64,000 nt of DNA from Dryococelus australis (GCA_029891345.1 CM057002.1:14336295-14400294), one strand, 5' to 3'; positions 50,801 to 60,360 are shown, numbered from the stretch's first letter. Program-made: numbers and translations. Notes: generated by a model not told the origin, from the sequence alone.

Positions 50801-53800
50801 CCAATGATCCATGTCCCCTAACAACTTCACAAACGTTCCCTGCTCCTGCATACTGATTTATCATACTTTAGGAATAAATTGAGTCACTTTTGCCAGGCAA
50901 GGCTTTTAACGTGCCAGGTTTCTTGGAAGTAAGGACAAAGAGTGTTCTAAAATCTAAAACCTATCGGTGGTATTGTGGGGTATGGCACACAGTAAGTCGA
51001 TATGTGTCAATATCGTTTATCAGTAGGTTAAGGGAAGTGAGGTATATCAGGTTGACACCAGTGTGGATGCCTGTTAACTGTGAGTGTAGAGGCATGCTAT
51101 CATGTAGGATTGTAAGTGATAAGAACCAATAAGAGGTGCATAGTTGGACATAACATTGGGGACGAGGAAGTCGGAAATTTGTTACGATAAGGGTAACAAG
51201 TCCGGAGTGTTGAAATATTGCATTGCATAATGGCTTTGATGTCGTCATTCTGTGAATTTGTGCCGGGTTGGGACATGTGGAGGACGTTCTCAGAGTGCAT
51301 GCAATTTTATTTTCTTGCAAATAAAGTATCACCGGAAGAGAGAATGTGCTATACTCTACATAAGTGGCAGGATCCGAGTAGTATGTGTTAGTTCATCGTT
51401 GATCGCCCCAGAGTTTGCTTCAGAAGTAGAGTTAGCGGAGGTACTAATCTTACTCAGTAATCACGTTGAACCAAAGCAGAGTGAGGTGGTAGAATCTTTT
51501 AAGTTTCATAAAAGAGACCAGGGTGATGGTGAAATGATAGCACAGTATGTGGCTGAGCTTAGGAAAATGGCTACTCACTGTAATTTCTCTGACTTGGACC
51601 ATATGTTGCGTGATAGATTCCTGTGCAGTGTGTGGGAAAAATCAATGCAGCTTGTATTGCTATCCAGAGATAAATTGACATTCAAAGATGCTGTGCAATT
51701 GGCTTCCATGATGGAGGCAACAGGGCAGAATATTGAGAACATTAAGGGAGATAGGGAGGAAGTGTGCAAATGAAAGAGGAATATTGTGAATCTGCCCCCA
51801 ATTTAACAGGAATGATCAGAAGAACAGGAGCTTTGAACAGGCGACAAGTTACTGATGAGGCGAAAGGCTACAGCAAACTGTATTGGAGGTGTAGGGGAGC
51901 ACATTCTCCAGATAAGTGTAGACATGCTAAAATCATATGTCATTTCTGTGGCAAGAAGAGAGCTTGTATAACTAAATAAAAAGGTTCTGTAACACCAGGT
52001 CAAAACAGCAGGGAAACGAACAGGGTCTTTCAGAAGGTGGCACAACGTATAGGGTACCAGAACAGGCAGAGGCCACGAGGATAAAGAAGAATCCATGTAC
52101 AGTTTGTTTCAGACAAACACCAAAGTGAACAGGCAAGCACCAATACTGATGGAAGTGCGGTTATGTGGAAAGGTAAACCAAATGGAAGTGGACACAGGTG
52201 GAGGGCAGACTATCATGGGGTGGAAAACATTCAAATAGTTGTGGCCAGATGAGTCACCATTACATGTTACCAACATAGTGTTGCATACTTGGTCCTAGGA
52301 AAAGCTGCGAGTTTTATGGTCCCTGCAGGTTAGAGTGTATACCAAGGCAGTGGAAGTGTCCTTACCACTGTTAGTGGCAAAAGGCAATGGTCCAAGCTTG
52401 TTGGACCAAAACTGGTTAGCACCATTGGGAATTTCAGTGCAAGGAGTTTTCTCTGTGACACGTGAAATAAGAGCATTAGAGATAATGAACAAATAGCATA
52501 GTGTCATTTCCAGTAGTAGTCTGGGCCAGTGTGTAGGACCACCGGTTGCAATAAAGCTACAGCCAGATGCAAAACCTATTTTCAGCTGAAGCCGTACAGT
52601 GGCATTTGCACTATGCGACCAGGTCAGCACCAAGTTAGACAGATTAGTGGACTGAGGAGTACTAGAACCAGTAGAGTTTTCTACATGAGCAATACCATTA
52701 GTGCCCATCCAGAAAGCAGATGGCTCAATAAGGATATGTGGAGACAACAAATGCTCCATTAACACTGTTTGTGAAAGTTCCATGTACCTCCAACCAATGA
52801 CGAAAATGGCATTTTCGAACTTAGCAGGAGGAATGCTGTTCACGAAATGGGATCTAGAGGAGGCTTATTTACAGTTGTCATTGGACAAGGCTACATTGTA
52901 AATCCTAACACAGAACACTATAAAAGGCCTGTTTAGATCTAAGCAGGTACCCTTTGGGGTTAGCAGTGGGCCTATGGAAACTGCTAGGAGGATACCAGGT
53001 GTCATCGTATGACTGAACATCATCTTGATCACAGACAAAGATGCAGAGGAGCATTGGCACCGGGTGGATCAGGTATTAGAACGCTTGGACAGTACGGTGT
53101 TATGACTAAAGAAAGCCAAATAGTTTTGCCAGATCTGTGGATTTCTAGGATACCGCACTGATGCAGAGGGGGTACACCCAACAAAGGATAAGGTAGAGGC
53201 AATCCATAATGATCCAACACAGATGTAAAGGAGAGAACTTCAGTTTATTCTGGGACTTTTGAACTTTTATGAGCGTTTTCTACCTAACAAGGCCAAAGTA
53301 CTCAAACCATTTAACAGGTTGTTGGATTTTGGAACCCCCTGGAAGTGGACTTGGAAACAAGATGAGGCTTTCAGACAGACAAAACTATTATTGCATTCTG
53401 AGTGTCTCCTTGTCCACTATGACCCTAGGAAACCATTGGTTCTTACGTATGATGCATCAGAGTATGGAGTAGTAGACATGCTGGCTCGTGTACTTGAGGA
53501 TGGAACAGAAGCTCCCATAGCGTTTGGTTAGCAGATGCTACAGAAGAGCAAACAAAATTAATCATAAGTGGACAAGGAAGTATTGGCCATGATGTTTGCT
53601 GTATGTAAATTCCGACAATATGTAACAGGTCGTCCATTTACCATTGTGACTGACCACAAGCCCCTCCTGCGATTATTACATCCCACCAAGCAAACACCTG
53701 AAATTCTGTCACCAAGGTTGCTTCGTTGGAGTTTGTGGCTATCTGTGTATGACTATCAGTTGCTGCACAGGCCAGGGTGTAGCAATAGCCATGTTGATGC

Positions 53801-56039
53801 GTTGAGCAGGCTGCCAGTGAAAAAGACGGTACAGGTTTCAGTTGTAGGTGACGTTCTGATGCTGGAAGCCATGTCAGATAGTCCAGTAACTGACAGCAAT
53901 ATTGAGAGTGCTACAGGAAGGGATCCCACCTTATCAGAGGTAAGGAAATTGGGATTGGAAGATTTTAATCCATATGAAAGACGGCAGGATAAGCTGTTGG
54001 TGCATAAAGGATGTTTGCTTTGGGGTAATAGAGTAGTAATTTCATCACCATTAAGGGCCTCATTTAATGTGTTGCATGGAGCTCATGATGGGGTGGTAAG
54101 GTCAAAATCCCTTGTTTGGAGATACATGTGGTGGCCACAATTGGATATGAACATTGAACGATTTGTGGGCGAATGTGGTGAATGTCTGCAGTTGCGGTCA
54201 AATCCACCTAAACAGAAGGATATTTCATGTGGCATCGCTGTAAAACCTTGTGTCCGTGTGCACATTGTCGTCTTGCGTCCTTTTCAGGGACAAAGACTTT
54301 TGATTGCAATAGACTCTTTTTAAAAGTGGTTAGAAGTCAGGAAAATTCATCAGAGAGTTCAGTGATCGTGATATGGGAGCTCCGGGTCATATTCAGTTGT
54401 CATGGTCTTCCATAGTGTACTGTATCCGACAATAGCACTGTTTCCTCACCAAAAATGGAATCAACCTGATTAGAACCATACCATTCCACCCATCCAGTAA
54501 TGGACAGGCAGAATGAATGGTGCAAACAGTGATGGGCAAATTACAGAAAATCTTTTCAGGTGATTGGCAGACGAGGTTAGCTCAAACATTGTTTGCTTTG
54601 TGTTCCACGCCATGTACAGGTGGTCTGCAGTCACCAGCTGAATTGCTCATGGGACGTAAGTTGAGAACTGCTCTGGATCTTGTTAACCCATGGATCAAAG
54701 AAGACTCAAAGGTGCCAGTGGAATTACCTCTGAAAAGTAGTCACAACTTCAGTGTGGGGGATGCTGTCCCGTTCAGGAATTACTCTAGAAGGTATAATGG
54801 CGGCAAGGAGCACTGCAGTCTGAAGTGGGCCACCATATATACATTGTGATGGAGAACGATGGCCAGACATGTCGATCAGTTGCTACGTAGAGGCGACAGC
54901 TGTTATGGAGAGGGGAAGAGAGGGCAGCTGCAGCAGTGGCTTTAGACGACCGGTTCAAGACAACACGTTGGGGCACACCATGCTGGTTGAGACACTTCCA
55001 TCGCCGCCATGGACACAAAAATCCCAGACAGCAGAACGGACAGGCCAGCAGCCGTGGTATCAGTAGTGGCATGTCCTCCTCCAGCGCCAGCGGGGCCAAT
55101 AGCAGTATATCATCCCTCATCACCAACGGCCAGTAGACTCGTTAGAGGGGTTTGCAGTGGCCCCCTCCCCTTCCCCCTAGGAGAAATGCCCTTCCACAAG
55201 ACTCAAAGACTATGTGAAATAAATATCTTAAAGGGTGAGATGTGGTATTGTGTGGTATGGTATCATAGTGTCTAGTTGATACGTGTCAATATCGATCATC
55301 AGTAGGTTAAGGGAAGTGAGGGATATCAGGTTGGCACCAGTGTGGATGCCGGTTAACTGTAAATGTGGAAGCGTGCTATCATCTAGGATTGTAAGTGGTA
55401 AGTACCAGTAAGAGATGCATAGTTGGACATAACACTATCATAATAGGAGCCTAAATATGGCCGTAGGCAACCAAATCAATAAACATGACTCCAAAGATAA
55501 TTTATCTAATTATTCCTATAAATGGAAGGATACTCACCTTACATTTACATCTATTTAAATATAAAATCAAAGCAAAACTAGTTGTTAAACAAACTCATAT
55601 ATAATTTATGTTAAAAAAATTTGAATTTGAATTGTGTATCATAATAATTTCAACCAAAACTATACATATTCTGTAATATTATTATATTACAGTGACTGTA
55701 TCACTTTGTGTATTTTTCCTATGGATTTGTAATCTAGCGTACATGATGAAAAAAACTTCCATATTGTGTCTTTTTAAGCTACATGCCGTCATTTGGGGAT
55801 CTGCGGAAAGTAAATAAATTCTCAACCTAAATGCCAAGTATATGATGTGTCCTTTGTTGTTTTCAGTTACAGTATATCCTTGTGTAATTTTATTCCAGAC
55901 ATTTACCAACTTTTACAAAACTTATTTGCAGGTAGTCGTGCTTGATGCAGACAGAAGTTTGTCTCAGATGAAGGAGCAGTATGATAAATGTGAACTGCAG
56001 ATTTTAAACCTCAGAGAAGTTGAGACTGGAGCAGTCTGA
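35670..56039 (+). CDS. dnk: Deoxynucleoside kinase, five coding exons (join of 35670-35840, 36566-36699, 48568-48686, 48780-48934, 55932-56039)
   Basis: This enzyme of the dNK/TK2 family transfers the gamma-phosphate of ATP to deoxynucleosides in nucleotide salvage; insect dNKs are known for accepting all four. The joined exons total 687 nt and give 228 aa. Visible landmarks: P-loop GNIGSGKT (residues 18-25), FPEPVELW with the catalytic Glu (E43), MERS (94-97) for substrate binding, DEWFKW (124-129), VYLRTQPE (142-149), the Arg-rich lid [10 protein letters not shown] (154-163), and VVVLDAD near the end (194-200). All introns are GT/AG and phases match. ATG 35670 is chosen because it lies 17 residues before the P-loop region, as expected for the family; the frame is open upstream only to a stop at 35607. 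Compared with Drosophila dNK (250 aa) the C-terminal tail is shorter. No mitochondrial presequence is evident. Introns 2 and 4 are swollen by transposons. Confidence 0.93.
35841..36565 (+). other. dNK intron 1, 725 bp
   Basis: The start of a segment at about 36079 (GTGATGGGATAATTTGATTA) resembles hAT-type element ends, but no partner end is found. Otherwise it is AT-rich and unremarkable. Confidence 0.8.
36566..36699 (+). CDS. dnk: dNK coding exon 2 (ERS motif)
   Basis: It is preceded by a pyrimidine-rich acceptor (GTTTGTTGTTTTCAG) and followed by donor GTGATT. It begins [10 protein letters not shown] and ends MERSLYSA plus two bases of an Arg codon completed by exon 3. Residues 58-102. Confidence 0.92.
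37640..40890 (+). pseudogene. hAT-like transposase relic, split by a pogo-like element
   Basis: Pieces lie in order on the plus strand. 37790-37945 gives [20 protein letters not shown] and LNKPASI. After the 1.6-kb insertion, [12 protein letters not shown] resumes. 39734-40020 gives [20 protein letters not shown] and [10 protein letters not shown], the wording of hAT transposases of the ZNF862-like group ('DYFSLSxDESTDVS'). 40200-40510 gives [19 protein letters not shown] and, later, [12 protein letters not shown]; 40618-40720 gives [20 protein letters not shown], the C-terminal dimerisation region. Several stops and frameshifts. The BED finger and element ends were not located. Confidence 0.65.
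37957..39574. mobile_element. pogo/Tigger-like non-autonomous element, 1.6 kb (left arm)
   Basis: The left end CAGTAGAACGTCTCTATTA and the inverted right end CAGTAAAACCCCTCAATTAC are similar, and TA flanks both sides (37955-37956 and 39575-39576), as in pogo/Tigger insertions. The interior has a GC-rich middle (about 38450-38640) and no transposase ORF. It interrupts the hAT relic. A near full-length copy lies inverted at 40986-42489. Confidence 0.75.
40986..42489. mobile_element. Inverted copy of the pogo-like element (right arm)
   Basis: Read in reverse it follows 37957-39574 from one end to the other. Shared words include GTTGTTCCAAGCAGCGTGAA, GCAATAAATTACTTA, AAACTGGCC/AAACTAGCC, CAGACCAAAGCGAGAAC-like, TGACCCACGAGACCTGTGTA and CATGAACTTCATGCA. 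It lacks the outer 45-50 bp at both ends, so the pogo-type termini and TA duplications are gone. The middle carries extra sequence relative to the left arm (about 41640-41850). Confidence 0.75.
42490..43827. other. GC-richer stretch, unclassified, probably repeat-derived
   Basis: From about 42560 to 43640 the composition is much more GC-rich than the surrounding intron, and it is open on both strands for 60-124 codons (longest plus ORF 43086-43460). The translation has no motif I recognise. Position in an intron and abrupt composition edges suggest an unidentified mobile element rather than a nested gene. Confidence 0.4.
43828..44637. mobile_element. MITE, 810 bp, ends CCATATTTACTTRTGTATAG, TA target
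   Basis: The two ends are inverted copies over at least 20 bases with one difference. TA flanks both sides (43826-43827 and 44638-44639). The interior has poly-C (about 44056-44069) and poly-G/A runs, and the ORFs in it are low-complexity. The 'ACCRTATTTACYYG' terminus is shared with the element at 56714-57293, so both belong to one broad mariner/IS630-type MITE group. Confidence 0.85.
44650..45480. repeat. LTR-like dispersed repeat, copy 1
   Basis: The segment CTTAGTGCACCGTAGAACTA, then CATGACTTTGG, and downstream GTATCCTGTAGGCCC...AGTACTGTTTTA match 49960-50260 in the same order. The AGGCTTATATTCTTCCTGCC at about 45070 resembles 63257-63280. It is GC-richer than the intron. Its end motifs and class are unknown; it may be a solo LTR. 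Confidence 0.5.
45549..46180. other. Intron DNA with a 108-codon ORF (45549-45875), unknown
   Basis: The ORF has no recognised domain and sits directly after the LTR-like repeat, so it is probably part of the same repeat. The rest is AT-rich. Confidence 0.3.
46190..46500. repeat. Tandem duplication with a period of about 183 bp
   Basis: GACACGTG...CTAATTTTA and GTCACTAATTCAGTTTTC, followed by GCGCATGTGCA, occur at about 46190-46290 and again at about 46373-46475. The copies differ at several positions. Function unknown. Confidence 0.75.
46880..47360 (-). pseudogene. Ty3/gypsy-like integrase core fragment, antisense to dNK
   Basis: On the minus strand from 47355: [19 protein letters not shown] (first catalytic Asp position replaced by the G-V of ADGVMG, normally DLMG), [16 protein letters not shown], then after a frameshift [10 protein letters not shown] (second Asp), and [13 protein letters not shown] (catalytic Glu region). 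[11 protein letters not shown] is identical to integrase copy 2 at about 14.4 kb. Frameshifts inactivate it. It lies within dNK intron 2 on the opposite strand. Confidence 0.75.
47361..48567. other. Rest of intron 2, no gene seen
   Basis: The minus-strand ORF at 47356-47841 (161 codons) directly precedes the integrase fragment and has GC-rich, element-like composition, but I cannot match it to a pol domain. 47880-48567 is AT-rich intron ending in the exon 3 acceptor. Confidence 0.4.
48568..48686 (+). CDS. dnk: dNK coding exon 3
   Basis: Acceptor ATTTTAG, donor GTAAGT. Its first base completes Arg102; then [11 protein letters not shown] and DEWFKWIIS follow. It ends DLI plus one base of Val142. 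The YCFVE after SAR is a strong family landmark and proves the link to exon 2 across 11.9 kb. Confidence 0.92.
48780..48934 (+). CDS. dnk: dNK coding exon 4 (lid)
   Basis: It sits only 93 bp from exon 3, with acceptor GTGTTTGGCAG and donor GTAAGT. It reads [20 protein letters not shown] and [12 protein letters not shown]. The Arg-rich lid that closes on ATP lies here. It ends in phase 0. Confidence 0.92.
49440..49875 (+). pseudogene. LINE reverse transcriptase relic in dNK intron 4
   Basis: Pieces in order: [13 protein letters not shown] (normally G-S-x-L-G-P-L-L-F), [23 protein letters not shown] (catalytic ADD box), then [13 protein letters not shown] (the conserved FLG.. motif) and [20 protein letters not shown]. 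This is the order seen in CR1/Jockey-type RTs. The section between [10 protein letters not shown] and TLRTIY is shortened, so an internal deletion is likely. Stops are present. Confidence 0.75.
49890..50260. repeat. LTR-like dispersed repeat, copy 2
   Basis: CTTGGTGCACTGTAGAACTA, then CATGACCTTGG, GTATCCTGCAAGCC and CCAGTACTGTTCTAACC match the copy at 44650-45480 in the same order. Confidence 0.6.
50261..50965. other. Intron 4 spacer before the gypsy insertion
   Basis: A short (TATG)n-like tract lies at about 50450-50468. No coding trace. The last five bases, CTATC (50961-50965), are the target duplication of the gypsy element. Confidence 0.6.
50966..51155 (+). repeat. 5' LTR of the gypsy element
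   Basis: Matches 55241-55434. Its first bases are GGTGGTATTG against TGTGGTATTG in the 3' LTR, so the terminal T was lost. It ends GGACATAACA. Shared words include CAGTAGGTTAAGGGAAGTGA and CACCAGTGTGGATGCC. Confidence 0.92.
51156..51175 (+). promoter_or_regulatory. Primer-binding site candidate
   Basis: TTGGGGACGAGGAAGTCGGA follows the LTR directly. 'TTGGxGACGAGG' is a usual primer-site and leader start in insect gypsy elements. Confidence 0.55.
51230..51980 (+). pseudogene. gag of the gypsy element
   Basis: ATG 51230 opens [20 protein letters not shown] and [15 protein letters not shown], the usual gag N-terminus ('W..Y.ER...YF.AN'). After a stop and frame shift, 51390-51770 gives [20 protein letters not shown] and [18 protein letters not shown] (capsid). 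51880-51975 carries zinc-knuckle residues [10 protein letters not shown] and CHFCGKK. Several stops. Confidence 0.8.
52090..54850 (+). pseudogene. pol of the gypsy element (protease, RT, RNase H, integrase)
   Basis: Protease: [13 protein letters not shown] at about 52180-52220 with the D-T-G site. [37 protein letters not shown] (catalytic Asp) and [10 protein letters not shown] at 52690-52980; the YVDD box is mutated to ITDKD near 53030. Connection and RNase [47 protein letters not shown] and [11 protein letters not shown], ending HVDALSRLP near 53815. Integrase: [20 protein letters not shown] with later CGEC (HHCC), IDSF (first Asp), SDN near 54428 and a C-terminal [18 protein letters not shown] tail to 54849. 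In-frame stops at several points, including just after FATSKAT-like 52900, 53530 and 54320, inactivate it. Confidence 0.88.
55241..55434 (+). repeat. 3' LTR of the gypsy element
   Basis: Starts TGTGGTATTG after an AAAGGGTGAGA purine stretch and ends GGACATAACA, followed by the target duplication CTATC. Confidence 0.92.
55440..55931. other. End of dNK intron 4
   Basis: AT-rich, ending in the exon 5 acceptor. No coding trace other than exon 5. Confidence 0.7.
55932..56039 (+). CDS. dnk: dNK coding exon 5 and stop
   Basis: Acceptor TTTGCAG at 55931; reads [20 protein letters not shown] and ends with TGA at 56037-56039. VLDAD is conserved near the end of the family. The exon lies 7 kb from exon 4, beyond a complete gypsy insertion. 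Confidence 0.88.
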   Translation, partial: VVVLDADRSLSQMKEQYDKCELQILNLREVETGAV

Positions 56040-56107
56040 TGGAGCCAGTTTTGCTTGCATTTCACATTCCCAGTCGGAAGAAACAGAACAGGAAACTATT
56101 ATGCTAT

Positions 56108-56113
56108 ATTAAA
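56108..56113 (+). terminator. Candidate dNK polyadenylation hexamer ATTAAA
   Basis: ATTAAA lies 69 bp after the stop codon, followed by T/G-rich DNA. It is a common variant of AATAAA. No transcript evidence is available. Confidence 0.35.
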
Positions 56114-56278
56114 TCCTGCATTGTATATATAAGTTGTGTATAGTTACTATTTTTTATATTTATAAAATGTGTACTTGATCAAATTGTGTTGCATGATATT
56201 CACATAATTCCCTTACCAAACTTTGTCGTAAGTGTTATTTGAGTTTCTGTTAGTACTCGGAGGGCAGCAGATTATTCT

Positions 56279-56394
56279 CTCCCCCCCCCCCTCTCTCTTT
56301 CTCTCTGTGTATGTGTGTGTGTGTTTATAATATAATATATATATACAACACACACACACACACACACTCTCTCTCTCTCTCTCTCTCTCTCTCG
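56279..56394. repeat. Compound microsatellite: poly-C, (TC)n, (TG)n, (TA)n, (AC)n, (TC)n
   Basis: A run of adjoining simple repeats 240 bp after the dNK stop. It includes CACACACACA and a final CTCTCTCT tract. Confidence 0.95.
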
Positions 56395-56713
56395 TTTAGC
56401 TTTAGCTATGTGCTAATTAACAAAATCTGTACATATGACAGCTGAACCCGAATTTTGGGAGTTCCAAATTTGAGTGAAACAATTTAAGGCAGCTGCCTGT
56501 CTGTTGATTTAACTGCAAGGCAGCATTTATTAAATAGATTTTGCTTTGACACTTTTGAATGTTTCCCCAACATTTTTCCCCATACCGGAAAAATACTTCA
56601 GAGGAGTATGGAACTGTAATTTCAAGAGACAGTAAAACTCTGCAAGACATTTTTCATGGGACCAGCTAGATTTTCTTATCTGGGAAGATGAAAATAGCCT
56701 CTTTTTTTATATA

Positions 56714-57293
56714 CCGTATTTACCCGAAAAGAAGACTAGGTTTTTTTGACAGAAAAGGAATAGAAAAAATGTGGGGTCGTCTACAATTCGGTAATCGTCT
56801 TCAATTCAAAACCTAGGCAATTTTGACAAAGGCATTTCATGCTTAAATACAGTGTGCCCTATGGTTGTACATATTTTTGTAGTGTTGAGACTGTACCTGT
56901 CAACTTTGACAAGGGTCCCCATATCTGAATTTGCCCCAAGAGAAAGCACTTAGCTGGAAAGCAAAATGGCTCAATTCACTAATAGGTATATAACACCCAC
57001 AAAAGTTTTACAGTGTAAGAAAAATGCTGTTACCATACAGCCAGGTTAGACACACCTATTTCATTGTAATTAGCTTTTCTTTGAAAGTAAGTCAAATATA
57101 TCATATTATTCATATAATAGCATTTCTTCTTGAAGGGTTTGTCATAAAGTCATGCAAAATACTTCAACCTAAATATTTTTTTAGCACTTCACAGGGGTAG
57201 TCTTGAATTCAGGTTTAAATATTTTTCCCTCAAAAATATATTTTTAGGAGGGGGTGTCATATCCAGGGTCGTCTTCTTTTCGGGTAAATGTGG
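56714..57293. mobile_element. MITE, 580 bp, ends CCGTATTTACCCGAAAAGAA, TA target
   Basis: The left end CCGTATTTACCCGAAAAGAA and inverted right end CCACATTTACCCGAAAAGAA match over about 25 bp. TA flanks both sides (56712-56713 and 57294-57295). The interior is AT-rich with subterminal direct words such as GTCGTCT and TCTTCAATTCA. No ORF. It is related at its termini to 43828-44637. Confidence 0.88.
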
Positions 57294-57295
57294 TA

Positions 57296-59890
57296 GCTGT
57301 AATTTTATATGTGCCGAAGATGTATGACTAAATTATAGGCGTACATTGTAATTAAATTTTAAAAATCACAGTGAAACTAGCTGTTGTAAGGTGCCTATGT
57401 ATGCACGGATATAAATATGGCCACAATAAGTGCCGACCTTAGCATGTAATTCATTGCACTTGGCAAGAATAGTGGTAAGTGTTGATGGTGTTTCTAACTG
57501 CTTTGCAAATGCTGCAGGCAATGTTTTTATTGAATAAAAGTTGACGTTCTGGTCAGTTCAAGCATTTTTCTCTCCATTTAGTCTGAAGGGTAGATGTAGT
57601 TGCATGCATCTACTAGGAAGTTAGGAGTGGGTGAGCATGCAGCCCATACTGCAAGAAGTTGCAGTCAAAGGCAGATGGGAATGTCAGCATGCAGTCAATG
57701 GTGCAAGGAGAATGCATGTGCTTCTCTGGTGGAAGTATGCTGGTAAGGAGTGGAAGAGACGTCACACCTGTTTGTGCAGAGCAACAGCGCACAGAGAGAG
57801 TTGTGTGCACGTGCATGAGGGCATCTAAATGAATAGGTCATAATGGATTCCACAATGGTAATTAGAGCCCTGAAAGAGTAGGTGTTATTTAAAAAAAAAA
57901 AAAAAAAAATCTGTTCTTTTCTTTCTACTAGTATGCAGGTTCCTGCAGGATAATTGTTTCAAATTGCCTTCACCCCATAAAGATGTGCATGATATGAGAA
58001 ATGTCATTTTGTTAGTGAAAACCTGGAATTAATCATGTTATTCATATTAAACAGTGGTGTTTTTTAACGATAGTTATTTCCTTAAACTGTGGGGGAAAAA
58101 AAGTATCGGGGCTTTATTATTTTTTGTGCATACTTTATGTAAAGTAAAAGAGAACCACAAACCAGTATTGCAGTAATGAATCATGTACCATTATAAAAAA
58201 GTTATTGATGCGTCAGTCAATTGTTTCACTTATTTTTTGCTTTTATTATCAAAGCCAACATTGAAAAGAATTTTGCATTCTGCGTAACAGACATACGCCT
58301 GGAACAGCTGCCAAGGTGCACTGGCAAGGACAAACTTGTTCATGAAGAGACTAATATTAACCATTTAAAGTAGAATGTGTTTATAACATTTTCCTGCTAA
58401 GAACACCATAATTTCTCAATCCCTGCATTTTTGCAGCTAGCATAATGTATTAATTACCTGCTTATAACGTTAGTATTTCTCACTTCCTCCAGAATTAGTT
58501 CACTTCATAGACACAAGTCTGATAAATTTTTTCTTAAGAGTAAAAATTTCCACCACAAATGAAGCTATATACTACAGACATGCACATAACACGTGTTTAC
58601 ATTTGGTAGTTGTCATAGACGTTGAGTTAAATGCACTGCACTACAAAACAGTTTGTGGTTTTGCATGCCTGCTCAAACGTAACTTCACTTAGGATCTTCA
58701 ACGAAGTGTTGACCAACAAAATGTCATCGTGATCACATCGCGAGCACATGTTCTTACACTGCAGTAGGGAAACAGTCTTGAATGGCACCGGTCACGCTTT
58801 CATTAAGTATTCACACCACGAGATGGCTGTTACAGTGGAGGCATCCATCGCGGGTTATGTTGTCGTTAACCACTACGTCTAAATTTATTTTTTGGTTCTC
58901 TATAAAGGCTACAAAATGTGGAGTTCCTGTCCGTATTTTATTTTGTTAAGTCATTCTCAAATTATTGTACAGTAATGATGGCTGACAATAATAAACGGTA
59001 GTCGAATTACTTGTTGGTTGGCTGAAAAAATTCTGATTTTTAACCATGTGGGCAAGAACCCCCTCCCCCCCCCCCCCCCCCCCCCACTGCTAAAACACGT
59101 GTTGCAATCGCAAAATTTCCGTTTAAACACTAAATTGTATTGCAACAAATCAGGAAAAAAATTTTGCCGGTAGTACAAATATGTCCTTTCGGGCGATAAT
59201 CAGAAGCTGGAAAAATAAGAATTTGAGGGGGAAAAAACTGTTAGCATGGTTTAAAAATGTGCACCCAATGAGTCCATTAACATAAATATTTTATGAGAAA
59301 AGAATCTACATGGTCTGAAAATTGAACCATTAAAAATTTTTACTGAATGGCCATGGAATTGATGCTTTCCTGCTTATAACACGTTTTGTTGGTTCCTTGG
59401 TAAGTGTAACTGCTTAATGCAAATAAAAAAAAAGAATTGGAGAAATCTACCTTAATGTTTCGAACTACCTAAACTTTCAGCAACAGACATCTGTAGACAA
59501 TTTTCATTAGACCCGCTGACAAAACTTTTGTTTGTTCAAAAGTTATCATTTTTTCTGGTGCACATTAACAGTAGATATGTATGGTAAAATAAATAATTAG
59601 CAAAGCAGCTGCTCGTGTATAACACACCTCACAGTGTGACGTAAAACATCTCGAGTATAGTTTTGAAATCTATAACAAGTCTGTTACGGTTTGAAAAAAA
59701 ATTTTCTTGGCTACTCTGGCAATTTTTGAAACAACAGTTACAACAGCATTAAAGAAGAAAGAAGAAGAAGGCAAGTGTTCAATTTGATAACAGAGGAAGA
59801 CAAAAACCACCAAATAAGCTGAAGGTAATTGTTTGCAACAGAATAATAGATCATATAGCAAAGTTCCCAACTTACTTTAGTACCTACATG
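57296..59890. other. Non-coding stretch after dNK, no gene seen
   Basis: 57600-57830 is G-rich and open for 65 codons without a motif. A poly-A run is at about 57891-57909 and a poly-C run at about 59065-59085. Words like GCTTATAACRYGTT at about 58460 and 59375 hint at an old pogo-like element, but the ends could not be paired. Confidence 0.45.
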
Positions 59891-59894
59891 TGAA

Positions 59895-60360
59895 TGTTCA
59901 CAGTGCAAATATTTGAGAAGTCATTTATCTATTGAACGAATGCATTTTCTATAGGAGCAAGAATGCGGAAACAAAAATATTCCTGAAAATGACATAGGCA
60001 AAAGTCGGTTGTATAGAGATATTTTTAATACTGAATTCAACCTAGCATTCCATCAACCTGATGTTGATACCTGTAATAATTGTGACAGATATCATCTCCT
60101 CATCAAAGAAGCCACATCTGAAGAAGACATTGCCAAAATAAAGGACAGATAAAAGTGTAATTTAACTGAAGCAAATTTGCGGTATGACATAAAGAAATGG
60201 CAAAGAATGATTGCAAGAAAAATGGTTTGCCTTGCTACACCATTTCTAACAAATGGAGATTAATTTTAATTGAGGAAACTTTAGACTCCGAATTACACTT
60301 CATGTGATTCATCCACTAAGAAAGGTTCATGTGTAATGTGGGGCGAAACTAAAGGTGGCA
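59895..60360 (+). pseudogene. Relic of a DUF7869-like transposon-associated protein
   Basis: One frame, broken only by stops, reads CKYLRSHLSIERMHFL, LYRDIFNTEFNLAFHQP, DVDTCNNCDRYHLL, IKEATSEEDIAKIK, then LATPFLTNGD, DSSTKKGSCVMWGETKGGRG. 'YR.IFNTEFNLxFHxPxxDTCxxCD' and 'MWxETxGxRG' are hallmarks of a large family of insect and cnidarian repeat proteins that I know as DUF7869-type. Function is not established. A large internal part between the two blocks is missing, so this is a deleted copy. Confidence 0.6.

Larger units (their letters stand above)
50966..55434 (+). mobile_element. Structurally complete Ty3/gypsy retrotransposon, 4.47 kb, inactive
   Basis: Both LTRs, primer site, gag, protease, RT, RNase H and integrase regions are all present in order. 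CTATC flanks both sides (50961-50965 and 55435-55439), a perfect 5-bp target duplication. It is inserted in sense orientation in dNK intron 4. The LTRs (about 190 and 194 bp) differ at many positions, and the coding region has numerous stops, so it is not recent. The compact size and gag with zinc knuckle fit mag-like gypsy lineages, which is an inference. Confidence 0.92.

Noticed and set aside
58370..59430. Possible pogo-like element with TTATAAC words at both ends
   Set aside because: The words are in direct rather than inverted orientation and do not extend into terminal repeats.
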